Shown here in pieces: positions 30,300 through 39,467 of a DNA stretch of 64,000 nucleotides. The notes below the pieces were generated by a model that saw only the letters and a program-made list of their open reading frames with translations, ran no database searches and had not been told where the DNA came from. The stretch is from CAWAYH01 sp963786195 (GTDB lineage Bacteria; Acidobacteriota; Vicinamibacteria; Vicinamibacterales; 2-12-FULL-66-21), in the NCBI GenBank assembly GCA_963786195.1, contig CAWAYH010000004.1:372001-436000 (forward strand), read 5' to 3'. The stretch's first letter is position 1. The number at the start of each line of letters is the position of its first letter. A program made the translations under genes and the position numbers.

Positions 30300-31068
30300 G
30301 TGGCTAGCGTCCTGATCGTGGACGACCACGAGGGCACGCGCGACACGTACTCGACCCTGCTGCGCCACGCCGGGTTCGAGACGCGGGCGGCCGCCACGGG
30401 CGGCGAGGGAATAGACGCCGCACTCGCGCACCCCTTCGACGTCCTGCTCGTTGATCTCCGGCTGCCGGACATGTTGGGTATCGAGATCATTCGCCAGCTC
30501 AAACTCTGCGGTGTCACCGCACGCATGGTCGTCGTTACAGCGTTCCCGGGCGTCGATACCTCGTTCGACGCTGCCGCAGCCGGCGCTGACGGATACGTGG
30601 ACAGCCCGCTCTTCGGCGATGAGGTTGTCGAGGTCGTTCAGCAGGCCGTCGATGGACGCGTTCCCGTGCGGCATCCCTCGGCCGGACAGGGAACCCAACG
30701 TCCTCGTGGAACGCCCGTTTCTCACATCGATCCGCGGGTTCGTGAGGTTCTTCGTCTCATTGAGGCCGACCTGGAGAAACCGCTGTCGCTCACAGACCGG
30801 TAGTGTCGCGCTGAGCGAATCGGCGCTCAGTCACTTGTTTCACGACTCTGTAGGTGTTTCGGTCACGGCGTACCGAATGGAACGACGTCTCCAGATTGCC
30901 GCGCTGCAGTTGGCAACGACCCACGAGCACGTTGGACAGATTGCGTACAGTGTGGGTTTCCGGTCCGCCTCTCTAAGAGACTTCCGGATGAGGTTTCAGG
31001 AGCGCTTTGGCATGTCGCCCAAGGAATACCGAACGCGCTTCTGGCGCGGGCCGCACATCCGAAGCTAA
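30300..31068 (+). CDS. Response regulator with C-terminal AraC-type DNA-binding domain, one frameshift
   Basis: Start GTG 30300 (VASVLIVDDHEG). The receiver domain has the acidic pair VDDH, phosphoacceptor DVLLVDLRLPD and the VTAFPGVD switch Thr; the Lys loop is replaced by YVDSPLF. After a +1 change at about 30800 come two helix-turn-helix motifs of the AraC family: LSESALSHLFHDSVGVSVTAY and IAYSVGFRSASLRDFRMRFQ, then RFGMSPKEYR. About 255 residues. It is the first gene of the lower-GC island and may control the bacteriocin locus. No histidine kinase lies nearby. Confidence 0.8.
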
Positions 31069-31274
31069 ACAGAGTTGCGGGCATCGGGCGCGCTCAGCAG
31101 ATTTGATCCGCGAATAGCAGGATTACCTCCCTTGTCACGGTCGAAAGATCCACGCAGACTCCGATATGTATTAAGGATGATGCTGTGTCGTGGTACGGCC
31201 CGCCTGAACAGCGGTTTGAAGGCTCGCATCGCGACGCAAGTCGGAACGAAGCGCCCAACGCGATAGGAGGTTTC

Positions 31275-31436
31275 ATGTCACCAATCTCAGTCAGAACCCG
31301 GCTGACGATGTTCCTCGTGGCGATGTTCATATCGACATCCGTAGGCGCTGTTCTCGCGCTGGTTGATACGCGTCCTGAAACGGAGAAGGCTGCCGAGTGG
31401 GTGAAGTCTGCGCACGGGGGCCGTGTACTCGTCAAG
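31275..31436 (+). pseudogene. 5' part of a fulvocin C-like bacteriocin precursor gene, cut by an IS element
   Basis: ATG 31275 follows a perfect AGGAGG site (31265-31270). The 54 codons encode a membrane or signal segment (MFLVAMFISTSVGAVLALVD) and then ETEKAAEWVKSAHGG. The reading frame runs on into the IS terminal repeat and stops at 31505. The AEWVKSAHGG piece fits the region that precedes the LPxTLAExxxLPxAYRR element in fulvocin C-related precursors, and that element begins right after the IS (32860). I therefore read this as the first exon-like half of one gene. The alternative is an independent 76-residue membrane peptide. Confidence 0.55.
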
Positions 31437-32821
31437 TGGTGGAAAAGTGTCTTGGAGCGCGTCACGAGTGAGCCGGCGTCTGAGTCTTTCAGTTACGCGG
31501 CCTGAACTCTCGACGCGTTCGCTCATGTCGCTCGCGGCAGCCGGTCGAGTCTGGTTCGCGTCTAGCTTCACCTGACCGCTCACGCGCAAGACGCCCAAAG
31601 AGCAGCAGGAGGACGGCCTCTGTGGCCTGGCAAGCTCGCTTGGCGTTTTGGTGCGGCGTCGAAACTCAGCCGTGCATGAATCCGCTCGAGCGCATTGGTC
31701 GTTCGCAGCGCCTTCCACTGCGTCTTGGGAAAGCGCAAATAGGTGAAGAGATCATCGCCCGCTTCCTCGAGGCATTCGAGCACAGCGGGGCACCGCAACC
31801 GCCATTTCTTCGCGAAGCGGGTGCGCGCCTGATCGACGAGTGTTCGGGTCTCGGCGTAGATCATCCGCCGGTAGTCTTCGGCGAGCTCCTCGCGGAGGCG
31901 CACCGGCGCCTTGGCCTCGAGATTCCGGAGCTTGTGCGCAGTACAGCGTTGAATCGCCATTGTCGGCCATTGCTCGCGCAAGGCCGCGGCCAAGCCGGCG
32001 CTGCCGTCGACGATGGCGAGGAGCGGCCGACCGACCTGGCGCTCGACCAAGCTCCGAATCACATCACGCCACGCGGCGGTGCTTTCATCGCCGACCAAGC
32101 GGACGTCGAGCACGACGCGCTCGCCATCGCCCCGCACCCCGAGCGTGACGAGCACGGGCACGCGGACGCGCCGCTGGCCGATGCGGACTTTCGGATACCA
32201 GCCGTCCATGAGCAGATACTGAATCTCGTCCTCAGCGAGATCGCGGTGCCGCCACGTCTCGAAATCGTCCGCGAGCCGTCCCACCAAGCGCGAGACCGCG
32301 TCTTTCGACAACGGCCCGCCGCGCAGCAGTGGCGCCAGCGCCCCTTTGATGCGCCGCGTGTTGGTCCCGCTCAGATACACGCCCAGGATCGCCTCATCGA
32401 CGCGCTCGCTGCGACGCTGATAACGGGGCACCAGATCGCTCCGCCATTCCCTGGTGCCGCCATCGGCGGTCAAGACGCGAGCCCGGGGCATTGCGAACGT
32501 CGTCGGGCCCAAGCTCGTGGTCAGCGTCCGGTCGCGCGCCCCATGCCGATAGCCCACGCGCGCGGCGCCCACGCGCACCGACGGCGCCGCACCCAGCGCG
32601 GCTTCCAATTCCTCTTCCACGATGGCGTCGATCAAACCACGGGCGCGTCGTCGAATGATCGTTTCCAGGGTCGTCGCCTCGGTTTCCTGCACGGCTTCGT
32701 TCGTCGATCCGTTCCTGCTATCCTTCGCCATAGCGTCATCCTCCGGCATCCGCCTGCAAGCGGACGCAGCTGCTGGTTAACAACTGCGCCGGATGATGAC
32801 GCGCTTTCTACTTTTCCACCA
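31437..32821. mobile_element. IS256-type insertion sequence
   Basis: Imperfect terminal inverted repeats flank the transposase: left 31437-31464 (TGGTGGAAAAGTGTCTTGGA then GCGCGTCA) and right 32797-32821 read in reverse (TGGTGGAAAAGTAGAAAGCG then CGTCA). Both end in GCGCGTCA and begin with TGGTGGAAAAGT. The length, 1385 bp, is usual for the family. Flanks ACTCGTCAAG (left) and GACTCAAGAC (right) are similar but do not give an exact target duplication. Confidence 0.8.
31580..32749 (-). CDS. IS256 family (mutator-type) transposase, C-terminus frame-broken
   Basis: The catalytic core is intact: first Asp in LLMDGWYPKVRIG, second in LLAIVDGSAGLAAAL, Glu in RTTNALERIHA, with the family motif RCTAHKLRNLEAK between. 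The last 30 residues (after ALERIH) shift through several frames; pieces EFRRRTKTP, QASLPGH, AVLLLLFG and SGQVKLD, expected in order in active members, are found in different frames. So it is either inactive or affected by the same +1 errors seen elsewhere. It moves the element by a DDE cut-and-paste or circle mechanism. Confidence 0.85.
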   Translation of the reverse strand: MPEDDAMAKDSRNGSTNEAVQETEATTLETIIRRRARGLIDAIVEEELEAALGAAPSVRVGAARVGYRHGARDRTLTTSLGPTTFAMPRARVLTADGGTREWRSDLVPRYQRRSERVDEAILGVYLSGTNTRRIKGALAPLLRGGPLSKDAVSRLVGRLADDFETWRHRDLAEDEIQYLLMDGWYPKVRIGQRRVRVPVLVTLGVRGDGERVVLDVRLVGDESTAAWRDVIRSLVERQVGRPLLAIVDGSAGLAAALREQWPTMAIQRCTAHKLRNLEAKAPVRLREELAEDYRRMIYAETRTLVDQARTRFAKKWRLRCPAVLECLEEAGDDLFTYLRFPKTQWKALRTTNALERIHARLSFDAAPKRQASLPGHRGRPPAALWASCA

Positions 32822-33410
32822 GACTCAAGACACTACCGCGCGCGAGCTTCCCGACACACTCGCGGAGATGGCAGAGCTGCCTGTCGCCTATCGGCGCGCG
32901 GCGTTCAACGAGTTGTCGCCGGCGACTAGATTCGCCCTGTGGCGTGAGAACCTGACACAGATCGCGGCCGGCCCGCTCACTGACGAACAGCGGGCACTCG
33001 TGTTGAGTCTAAGAGAGAGTCTTCGTACAGACTTCTATGTTGACACCGCGAGCAGTTCAGAGCTAAAGCAAGCGACGGTGGGGTCGATATGCGAGCGAGT
33101 AGCGACTCTGTTCTCGACCGAACAGCGGCGGATGCTGGCGACACTAGGTCCAGTCGAGTACAGGAAAGAATCGCGGTTAGTCACAGTCGTTCGCCAGGTG
33201 AAATCCTTCTTGCCAAGCTATCTGGTGAATGCAAACTCGTCTGGAGCATTGCATACCTGTGAGTGTGTCGAAGACACGCACTGTCTGGACTGCAATACCG
33301 GCATGCACTGCGGTTTTTCTACGGGGTGCTCTGAGACTTGGTTCGGCTGTGGGTGTGCAGCGGTGTTCGGATGCACGAAGGTTTGCCAAGAGGGTGAGGG
33401 GGAGAACTAA
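32793..33410 (+). CDS. Fulvocin C-like bacteriocin precursor (3' part; original start lost to the IS)
   Basis: The open frame begins in the IS repeat (first ten codons, MMTRFLLFHQ), so the native sequence starts at 32822. Residues about 19-75 carry the fulvocin C-related propeptide pattern: LPDTLAEMAELPVAYRRAAF, NELSPATRFALWRENL, LTDEQRALVLSLRE. The last 50 residues are a Cys-rich tail with ten Cys, CECVEDTHCLDC, CGFSTGC, FGCGCAAVFGC and KVC, which recalls the eight-Cys Myxococcus bacteriocin fulvocin C. The mature peptide is probably released from the propeptide and disulfide-bonded outside the cell. A permease gene follows 160 bp downstream. Family call from memory of motif pattern; function unproven. 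Confidence 0.65.
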   Translation: MMTRFLLFHQTQDTTARELPDTLAEMAELPVAYRRAAFNELSPATRFALWRENLTQIAAGPLTDEQRALVLSLRESLRTDFYVDTASSSELKQATVGSICERVATLFSTEQRRMLATLGPVEYRKESRLVTVVRQVKSFLPSYLVNANSSGALHTCECVEDTHCLDCNTGMHCGFSTGCSETWFGCGCAAVFGCTKVCQEGEGEN

Positions 33411-33461
33411 CCAGCCGCACAATTGATGACATTGGGGTGGCGTAGCCGCGATGTCTGGGGA

Positions 33462-33505
33462 AACCGGCGTGGATAGGGGCAACCTGCTCGCGGTCCACGC
33501 CGGTT
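33462..33505 (+). promoter_or_regulatory. Long hairpin between the bacteriocin gene and the permease gene
   Basis: AACCGGCGTGGA (33462-33473) and TCCACGCCGGTT (33494-33505) form a perfect 12-bp stem with a 20-base loop. No T-run follows, so it is not a standard terminator. It may stabilise the upstream bacteriocin mRNA or reduce read-through. A TATACT -10-like element at about 33542-33547 follows, so the permease may have its own promoter. Confidence 0.6.
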
Positions 33506-33571
33506 GCCGTGCAAGCCAACTAGACCACGCGGAGGATCCTGTATACTCTGACCCGGGAGCCAACAAGTCTC

Positions 33572-36058
33572 GTGCGGCGTCTGCTCAAGTCCCCAGCATA
33601 TCTGGCCTTTAGTCTGCTGACTCTGTCTCTCGGGATTGGAGCGACAACTGCGGCGTATGCTGCTCTTCGGACGGTTCTTTTTGCCTCGCCGTCCGGACTG
33701 AAGAACCCTGGCCTTGTCAACCTCTACCACCAAGACCCGCGGGAAGGGGGGAGCCTCAGCAGCTGGAGTTTCGGCGTTTCAGAGTATCAAGCGATTCGGG
33801 ATGGCGCCACGATCTTTGACGCCCTGATCGCGCATGCTCCGTTTCGTCATGCGGTTCTGCTCCCAGGAGGCGCCCAATTGTTATGGGGCGAGCTCTCGAG
33901 CGGTAACTACTTCGATGCACTCGGCCTTCGACCTGCCTGGGGGCGGTTGCTCCAAGAATACGACGATACGCCAACGGCGCCGCCGGTCGCAGTCATCAGC
34001 TACGCCCTGTGGCAGAGAGAGTTCGGAAGTTCTGGTGCGGCTGTGGGTAGTACCGTAAGTATCAACGGATCTTCGTACGAGGTGGTGGGTGTTGCACCCC
34101 ACTCGTTTCGCGGCACCTTCAATCCGGAAGTGCTCGCCACGGCGGTGTGGATTCCGTTGTCGCATGCAGAGCGTCTGAGCGCCCCAGGCCAGCGTTTTGT
34201 GCTGACTACCACGGGCACCGGCGAGCGCTGGTTGATGTTGAAAGCGCTGCGGTCGCCGAGCGCAACCGGGGGCGAAGCGGCCACACAGTTGGCAACGATC
34301 GCAAGGCGCCTCGACCAACAGGAACCCTTGATCGATACTGCCCCGTCTCGCCGCGGACGGGTGCTGAGGCGTGAGTGGACAGCAATTCCGACTAGGGACA
34401 TTCGCCTCCACGGCCAAGGCCGGTTCTTTTCGCCGATTCTGGCTTCGGCAATGAGCGCCTTGGTCCTGGTGGTGCTCATCGCGTGCATCAACGTCGCCAA
34501 TCTCACCGCCACCCGTACAAGAAGGCGGAGCAGAGAGATCATCGTTCGGTCCGCGCTTGGTGCGACCCCCGCCCGATTGCTCAGAGCAGAACTCGTCGAG
34601 AGCATCATTCTGGCAGCACTGGGCTGTCTCCTTGGTCTTCTCGTCGCATTCGTTGTGATGCGGCTAATGGCAAGGGAAATCGTCGTCGGCGCTGGCGCGT
34701 CGTTGAGCATCAATCCGGTGTTTGATTCGGCTGTTCTACTCGCCGCTGCACTGTCTACGGTCGTAGCGTTCGTCTGCTTTGGCTTAGTGCCCGTGGTGAC
34801 GATCTTGCGAGCCACTTCGCGTCAATCGATTGCGAGGGATACTGATAACACCGGATCCCTTCGCTGGCCGGGAAGGAAGCGGCTTGTCGCGCTGCAGGTA
34901 TCTGTGTCTGTGGCGCTCCTCGCCGCCGCGGCTGTCTGCGCTCTCAGGATACAGGACGAGCTGCGTCGAACGAGCGCCATTAACATCGACAGACTTGCAA
35001 TGCTACAACTCGGCGTGACCTCTACTACCGTTGAGCCCGATCAAATCACATCTATCGTAGAGCCTGTGAGGCAGCTGCTCGCGGCTCAACCCGGCATCGA
35101 GGAGTTTGCCGTAGCCTCTGGCCTTCCCCCGTTGGTCGACGCCCGATACGCAGAGATCATCGACAGCGGCAACAAGGCCACATCGCCTCGCTTTCACGTG
35201 CGTTTCGTTGCCGCAACACCCGACCTATTCGACACAATCGGCTTGCGGATCACCCATGGACGGCCATTTCGGGCCCCAGATGATACAAGCCGAGAGGCCG
35301 TCGCGATGGTCAGTCGGCGGCTGGCGGTGCGTCTGGCGGGCCCGAATGATGCCGTCGGGCGCCAGATCACTTACCGTCCGCAACGGCTTCTCGGCGAAAA
35401 CGCTTCGGCAATAGAATCCGCACGGATTGTCGGAGTCGTCAACGAGATCGGAGATGCGTTCGAAAACGATCGTGACAATGCGACGCTGTACGTTCCAATG
35501 GCGCAGAAACCGCAACGGTCGTTGATCCTTATCGCTCGAAGCCAGGATCCTCGGGCGGCGTCGGCCACGCTTTTGCGCGCGTTCCGTGCGATCCGTCCGG
35601 ACTTGTCCGTGAGCATGGCGGGGCCGGCGGAGGTGTTTGCGGGAACGAAGATCATACTGCCGCGGTTGGGCGGGTGGCTTATGTCGTTTCTTGGAGTCGC
35701 TGCCTTCGTGCTCGCGCTCATTGGATTGTATAGCGTGCTCACTCTAGTGGTCGACACGCGGCGGCGCGAAGTAGGCATCCGCATGGCCCTTGGTGCCAGC
35801 GAGCGCCAGGTAGTGGACATGATTCTCAAGGATGGCCTATCGCCGGTGGTCGTTGGACTTGGCGTTGGGCTTCTTGTAGCAGCCGTCGGGTGGAGCACAG
35901 CGTCTAAAATGCTGTCGTTCAGCGACCCGACGAATCTGCGAATGCTGGTTCTATCCACGCTTGCTCTACTCATTTTGATTGTGGCATATCTCGCTTGTCG
36001 GATTCCGGCGCGTCGTGCAGCACGCGTGGATCCATCGATCACGCTGAGACACCTCTAA
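33572..36058 (+). CDS. FtsX/MacB-type ABC transporter permease (ADOP family)
   Basis: 828 residues from GTG 33572. Begins with LLKSPAYLAFSLLTLSLGIGATTAAYAALR, the usual first helix of Acidobacteria 'duplicated orphan permeases'. A MacB-type periplasmic domain (GNYFDALGLRPAWGRLL, ALWQREFGSSGAAVGSTVSI) is followed by FtsX domains: helices at about 290, 345 and 390, the tell-tale RRRSREIIVRSALGATPARLLR, and a repeat of it near the end (DTRRREVGIRMALGASERQ). No ATPase gene is adjacent. Base composition is lower in G+C than the flanks. Possible role: export of, or resistance to, the neighbouring bacteriocin; this is inference from position. Confidence 0.85.
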   Translation: MRRLLKSPAYLAFSLLTLSLGIGATTAAYAALRTVLFASPSGLKNPGLVNLYHQDPREGGSLSSWSFGVSEYQAIRDGATIFDALIAHAPFRHAVLLPGGAQLLWGELSSGNYFDALGLRPAWGRLLQEYDDTPTAPPVAVISYALWQREFGSSGAAVGSTVSINGSSYEVVGVAPHSFRGTFNPEVLATAVWIPLSHAERLSAPGQRFVLTTTGTGERWLMLKALRSPSATGGEAATQLATIARRLDQQEPLIDTAPSRRGRVLRREWTAIPTRDIRLHGQGRFFSPILASAMSALVLVVLIACINVANLTATRTRRRSREIIVRSALGATPARLLRAELVESIILAALGCLLGLLVAFVVMRLMAREIVVGAGASLSINPVFDSAVLLAAALSTVVAFVCFGLVPVVTILRATSRQSIARDTDNTGSLRWPGRKRLVALQVSVSVALLAAAAVCALRIQDELRRTSAINIDRLAMLQLGVTSTTVEPDQITSIVEPVRQLLAAQPGIEEFAVASGLPPLVDARYAEIIDSGNKATSPRFHVRFVAATPDLFDTIGLRITHGRPFRAPDDTSREAVAMVSRRLAVRLAGPNDAVGRQITYRPQRLLGENASAIESARIVGVVNEIGDAFENDRDNATLYVPMAQKPQRSLILIARSQDPRAASATLLRAFRAIRPDLSVSMAGPAEVFAGTKIILPRLGGWLMSFLGVAAFVLALIGLYSVLTLVVDTRRREVGIRMALGASERQVVDMILKDGLSPVVVGLGVGLLVAAVGWSTASKMLSFSDPTNLRMLVLSTLALLILIVAYLACRIPARRAARVDPSITLRHL

Positions 36059-36104
36059 CGAGGAGGCCGGAGCCACCGAGCCGAGTCAGGATCGTGCACA
36101 TGTC

Positions 36105-38228
36105 TCAAGAAGCGCCGTTGCCGCGACGTTGACGACGGCGGCGAAGGTGCACGAGCAGCCCGCCATAGCGCTCCGCAAACGAGTCCGATCCAGGACGGGC
36201 GCGATCGAGCAGTGACGGATACGAACAGCTTTGCGAGCATCCGAACTCGGAATAGAACTTCCGAGCCCCGAGCCCGAACGCCGGCTTCCCGACTCCGTTC
36301 AGTTCAACAAGTACCTTCTGCGCGAAAAGCACCCAGGCGTACTGATTGAAGTCGTTCGTCGTCCCCGGCAGCTCTTCGTGTCCGCCGTCGTAGACGAGGT
36401 ACCAGACCGGCGTACCGTTGGCGCGAACGGCTTTCACCATCGACGCGGCTTGATCGGGCGGCACACGTGTATCCTTCGCGCCCTGCGCCACGAAGAGAGG
36501 AATCCTGAGCTTGGCCGCATGGGTGATCGGCGAGATGCTCTTCAGGAACGCGCGCATCTCCGGATCGGACGGGTCGCCGTATTCGGCCAGACGGTCGCGC
36601 CGGCGTGAGGGATCGGTGCCGTCGAGGAACGCGGCGAAGTCGCTGAGGCCGAAGCCTTCGAGCGCGCAGCGGATGCGATCGCCGTACGCGATGGCGGCCG
36701 CCAGCGTGACGTATCCGCCGTAGCTCGACCCGGCCATCATCACGCGCGTCTTGTCGAGATCGGGCTGCGCGGCGATCCAGTCGAGCAGCGCCCCGATGTC
36801 CTTGACCGAATCCTCGCGCTTCTTGACGTCGTCGAGGTGCTCGTAGGTCTTGCCGAACCCGCTCGAGCCGCGGATGTTCGGGTAGATCACCGCGATGCCC
36901 ATCTCGTTGCGGAAGTAGTTGCTTCGTCCCAGGGCACGCGGGCGCTCCCGACGCTCGGGCCCGCCGTGCACGTTGATGATGACCGGACGCGGACCCTTGA
37001 AGTGAGCCGCCGCCCGATACAGGACGCCGGGGATCATCAGGCCGTCGAAGCTCTTCCAGCGGATGATCTCCGCGTCGGGCAACGACTCGGGGTTGGCGCC
37101 GCCGATCTCGCTCGACGTCCAGCGCTCGGGCTTTGCGCCCTTGACGTCGACCACGTAGACGTCGCGGAACGTTCTCGCGCCGGCGAAATCGATCGCGAGC
37201 GCCGTGCCGGAGGGATGCCACGAGAGATTGCCGATGACGCCAGGAGGCAGTGCCGGCGACGGCCGCTTGCGCCACGAGGCGTCGAGAATCTGCAGCTCGC
37301 TCGTCGCGCCGCGATCCACGACGGCGGCAATGAGTCCGCCCACCGGCGATGCCGAAAACGATTCGATATGGACGTTGGGTTCGCTGATCGCGCTCCAGGT
37401 GCCCGACGCGAGATCGCGCTTCCAGACCCTCATTACCTCGGATTCACGATCGCTCAACGCGTAGACGGATTTGCCGTCCGAGCCGTACTGCGCCGTCGTC
37501 CACAGCGCGGGGCTGCCGGCCTCTGGCGTGAGCAGCTTCTTCGCGCCCGATGCGACGTCGATCTGCCAGAGGCGGGTCGCGGGCGATCCCACGATGAGCT
37601 CGAGCGCCAGGAGCGACGTGTCGTCCGGCGACCAGTCGAGGACGTTCCACGTCCCCTCGACCTGGAGGACCATGCGATCGGTCGCGCGATCGAGCGGATC
37701 CATGACGTAGAGATCGCGATCCTTGCCGTTCCGCCGCGTCGAGTCGTACGCGATCAGCCCGCGGCGATTCGCCCATGCCGGGATGCCGTTACGCGACTTG
37801 CCGTCGGTCAATTGCGTGACGCGCCCGGTGGCAACGTCGTATCGGAACAGCTGCATGACCTCCCCGCCGCCCGACGTGTCCTTTCGGAACACGAAGTAGC
37901 GTCCGCCTGGCTCGAACGAGGCGCCGCCCGTGACGCCGTCACGGTAGAAGGTCAGTTGCGCGCGGGCGCCGCCGGCGCTTCGGACCTCGTGGATCTGCGG
38001 CACGTTCCCGAAGCTCGTCGAGATGAGCATCCGGCGTTCGATTGGATGCCACCCGAGCAGGCTCGCCTGCCGGAATTGCCCGTAAGGCGCGACGGCATCC
38101 GCGATCGACATTGGGATCGGCGGGACACCGTCGATCTTGACCTGTGCGGGAACGGGAAACACCGGTTCCTGCGCGTGCGCGCAGACAGCCAGCAGCACAA
38201 GAATCAGGGCGCGCGGGGCGTGGCGCAT
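36105..38228 (-). CDS. S9 family peptidase with atypical Arg-rich C-terminal tail
   Basis: 707 residues with signal peptide LILVLLAVCAHAQ. Propeller domain to about residue 390, then hydrolase: VHGGPERRERPR, nucleophile MAGSSYGGYVTLAAA, acid AQGAKDTRVPPDQA, His YDGGHEELPG. The family normally ends shortly after the helix AWVLFAQKVLVELNG. Here about 60 more residues follow, ending VHLRRRRQRRGNGAS, unlike any S9 tail. The tail is encoded exactly at the edge of the lower-GC island (36105-36290), so the native 3' end was probably replaced when the island arrived. Confidence 0.85.
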   Translation of the reverse strand: MRHAPRALILVLLAVCAHAQEPVFPVPAQVKIDGVPPIPMSIADAVAPYGQFRQASLLGWHPIERRMLISTSFGNVPQIHEVRSAGGARAQLTFYRDGVTGGASFEPGGRYFVFRKDTSGGGEVMQLFRYDVATGRVTQLTDGKSRNGIPAWANRRGLIAYDSTRRNGKDRDLYVMDPLDRATDRMVLQVEGTWNVLDWSPDDTSLLALELIVGSPATRLWQIDVASGAKKLLTPEAGSPALWTTAQYGSDGKSVYALSDRESEVMRVWKRDLASGTWSAISEPNVHIESFSASPVGGLIAAVVDRGATSELQILDASWRKRPSPALPPGVIGNLSWHPSGTALAIDFAGARTFRDVYVVDVKGAKPERWTSSEIGGANPESLPDAEIIRWKSFDGLMIPGVLYRAAAHFKGPRPVIINVHGGPERRERPRALGRSNYFRNEMGIAVIYPNIRGSSGFGKTYEHLDDVKKREDSVKDIGALLDWIAAQPDLDKTRVMMAGSSYGGYVTLAAAIAYGDRIRCALEGFGLSDFAAFLDGTDPSRRRDRLAEYGDPSDPEMRAFLKSISPITHAAKLRIPLFVAQGAKDTRVPPDQAASMVKAVRANGTPVWYLVYDGGHEELPGTTNDFNQYAWVLFAQKVLVELNGVGKPAFGLGARKFYSEFGCSQSCSYPSLLDRARPGSDSFAERYGGLLVHLRRRRQRRGNGAS

Positions 38229-38382
38229 GGATCGCTTCGATAGGAGCCGGCTGGGGAAGCCTCATTATAGTGCAAACTCGTTTGCCGCCTCACACGTCAA
38301 ACCATCCGGACTTCCCACGGGTTCGTGTTTTGGGCCCTCGGTTCTCGGTTCTGCACACTTGTGCGGTACACGGAGCGGGTTG

Positions 38383-39319
38383 ATGAGGATCGTCATTGCC
38401 GGCGGCTCGGGGTTTCTTGGCAGTCCGCTGGCGGAAATGTACGCGGAGGAGGGTCATGACGTCCGCGTGCTCACCCGCTCGCTGATGGCCGGCGACACGC
38501 GTCACGATCCGGGCACGGGCGTTCCGGGTGTCACGCGCGTCGGCTGGAAGCCCGACGGCGGCACGGGACCGTGGGCGCCGGTCGTCGAGGGCGCGGACGC
38601 GGTCGTCAACCTGGCTGGAGAGTCCATCGGGAACGGGCGCTGGACGCCGCTGCGCAAGCAGCGCATACGCGACAGCCGGATTCTCGCCACGCGCAGCCTC
38701 GCGGGCGCGATTAAGGCCGCGCGGATCCCGCCGGCCGTGTTCATCAGCGGCAGCGCAGTCGGATACTACGGAACTTCTGGCAGCGAGCCGAAGACGGAGG
38801 AGTCGCCGGCCGGGAGCGACTTCCTGGGCCACGTGTGCGCGGAGTGGGAAAACGAAGCGCGCAAGGCGTCACGCGACGGCACGCGCATGACGGTTCTCCG
38901 CACGCGGCGTCGTGCTCGAACGATCGGGCGGCGCGCTGCCGGAGATGATGAAGCCGTTCCGGTTCTTCGTCGGAGGTCCGGTCGGATCGGGCCAGCAGTT
39001 CCTCTCGTGGATTCACCGGCTCGACTGGATCGAGATCGTCCGGTGGATCGTCACGACGCCGGCCGTGTCGGGCGTGGTCAACGCGACCGCGCCGTACCCC
39101 GTCACGAACCGCCAGTTCTCACGCGCACTCGGTCACGCGATGCGCCGACCCAGTCTCGTGCCCGCGCCAGGTTTCGCGCTGAAGATCCTCTTTGGCGAGA
39201 TGGCCAGCTCGCTGCTGCTCGCCGGCCAGCGCGTCGTCCCCGCACGGTTGCAACAAAGCGGGTATCACTTCAGGTACCCGGAAATCGAGCAGGCCTTCAG
39301 AGGGATCTTCGGAGAATAG
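38383..39319 (+). CDS. TIGR01777 family epimerase (YfcH-like SDR), one frameshift
   Basis: ATG 38383 (MRIVIAGGSGFLGSPLAEMY) begins a Rossmann fold with GGSGFLGS nucleotide motif. Family signatures follow: VVNLAGESIGNGRWTPLRKQ, RDSRILATRSLAGAI, ISGSAVGYYGTSG and, after a +1 change near 38907, GGALPEMMKPFRFFVGGPVG, then SWIHRLDWIEIVRWIV and a C-terminal domain RPSLVPAPGFALKILFGEMA. About 311 residues. Presumed NAD(P)-dependent sugar-nucleotide epimerase; substrate unknown in the family. Divergent from the S9 peptidase. Confidence 0.88.
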
Positions 39320-39348
39320 GCTGGTTCCAAGCCACAACCTTGTGGCAG

Positions 39349-39424
39349 GTAGTGTCCGGCTTTAGCCAGGCTTTAGCCTGGCTTTAGCCGGACTTCAGCG
39401 GGTCCGCCTGAAGGCGGACACTAC
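39349..39424. repeat. Intergenic inverted repeat GTAGTGTCCG...CGGACACTAC
   Basis: Outer arms GTAGTGTCCG (39349-39358) and CGGACACTAC (39415-39424) are perfect complements. Inside are repeats of GGCTTTAGCC and a second pair, GGTCCGCCTG/AAGGCGGAC. Just right, GCTTTAGCGTAGGCGGAAGC (about 39441-39460) matches the inverse of 42362-42386. It lies between convergent gene ends and could act as a bidirectional terminator or mobile palindromic unit. Confidence 0.65.
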
Positions 39425-39467
39425 GGACAAATGAAAGACGCTTTAGCGTAGGCGGAAGCGCGCCGAA

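Noticed and set aside
31427..32831. Target-site duplication of the IS256 element
   Set aside because: ACTCGTCAAG and GACTCAAGAC are similar but not identical; no exact 8-9 bp duplication can be claimed.
31622..32929. 435-codon plus-strand frame across the IS element
   Set aside because: Antisense to the IS256 transposase, which has an intact DDE core.
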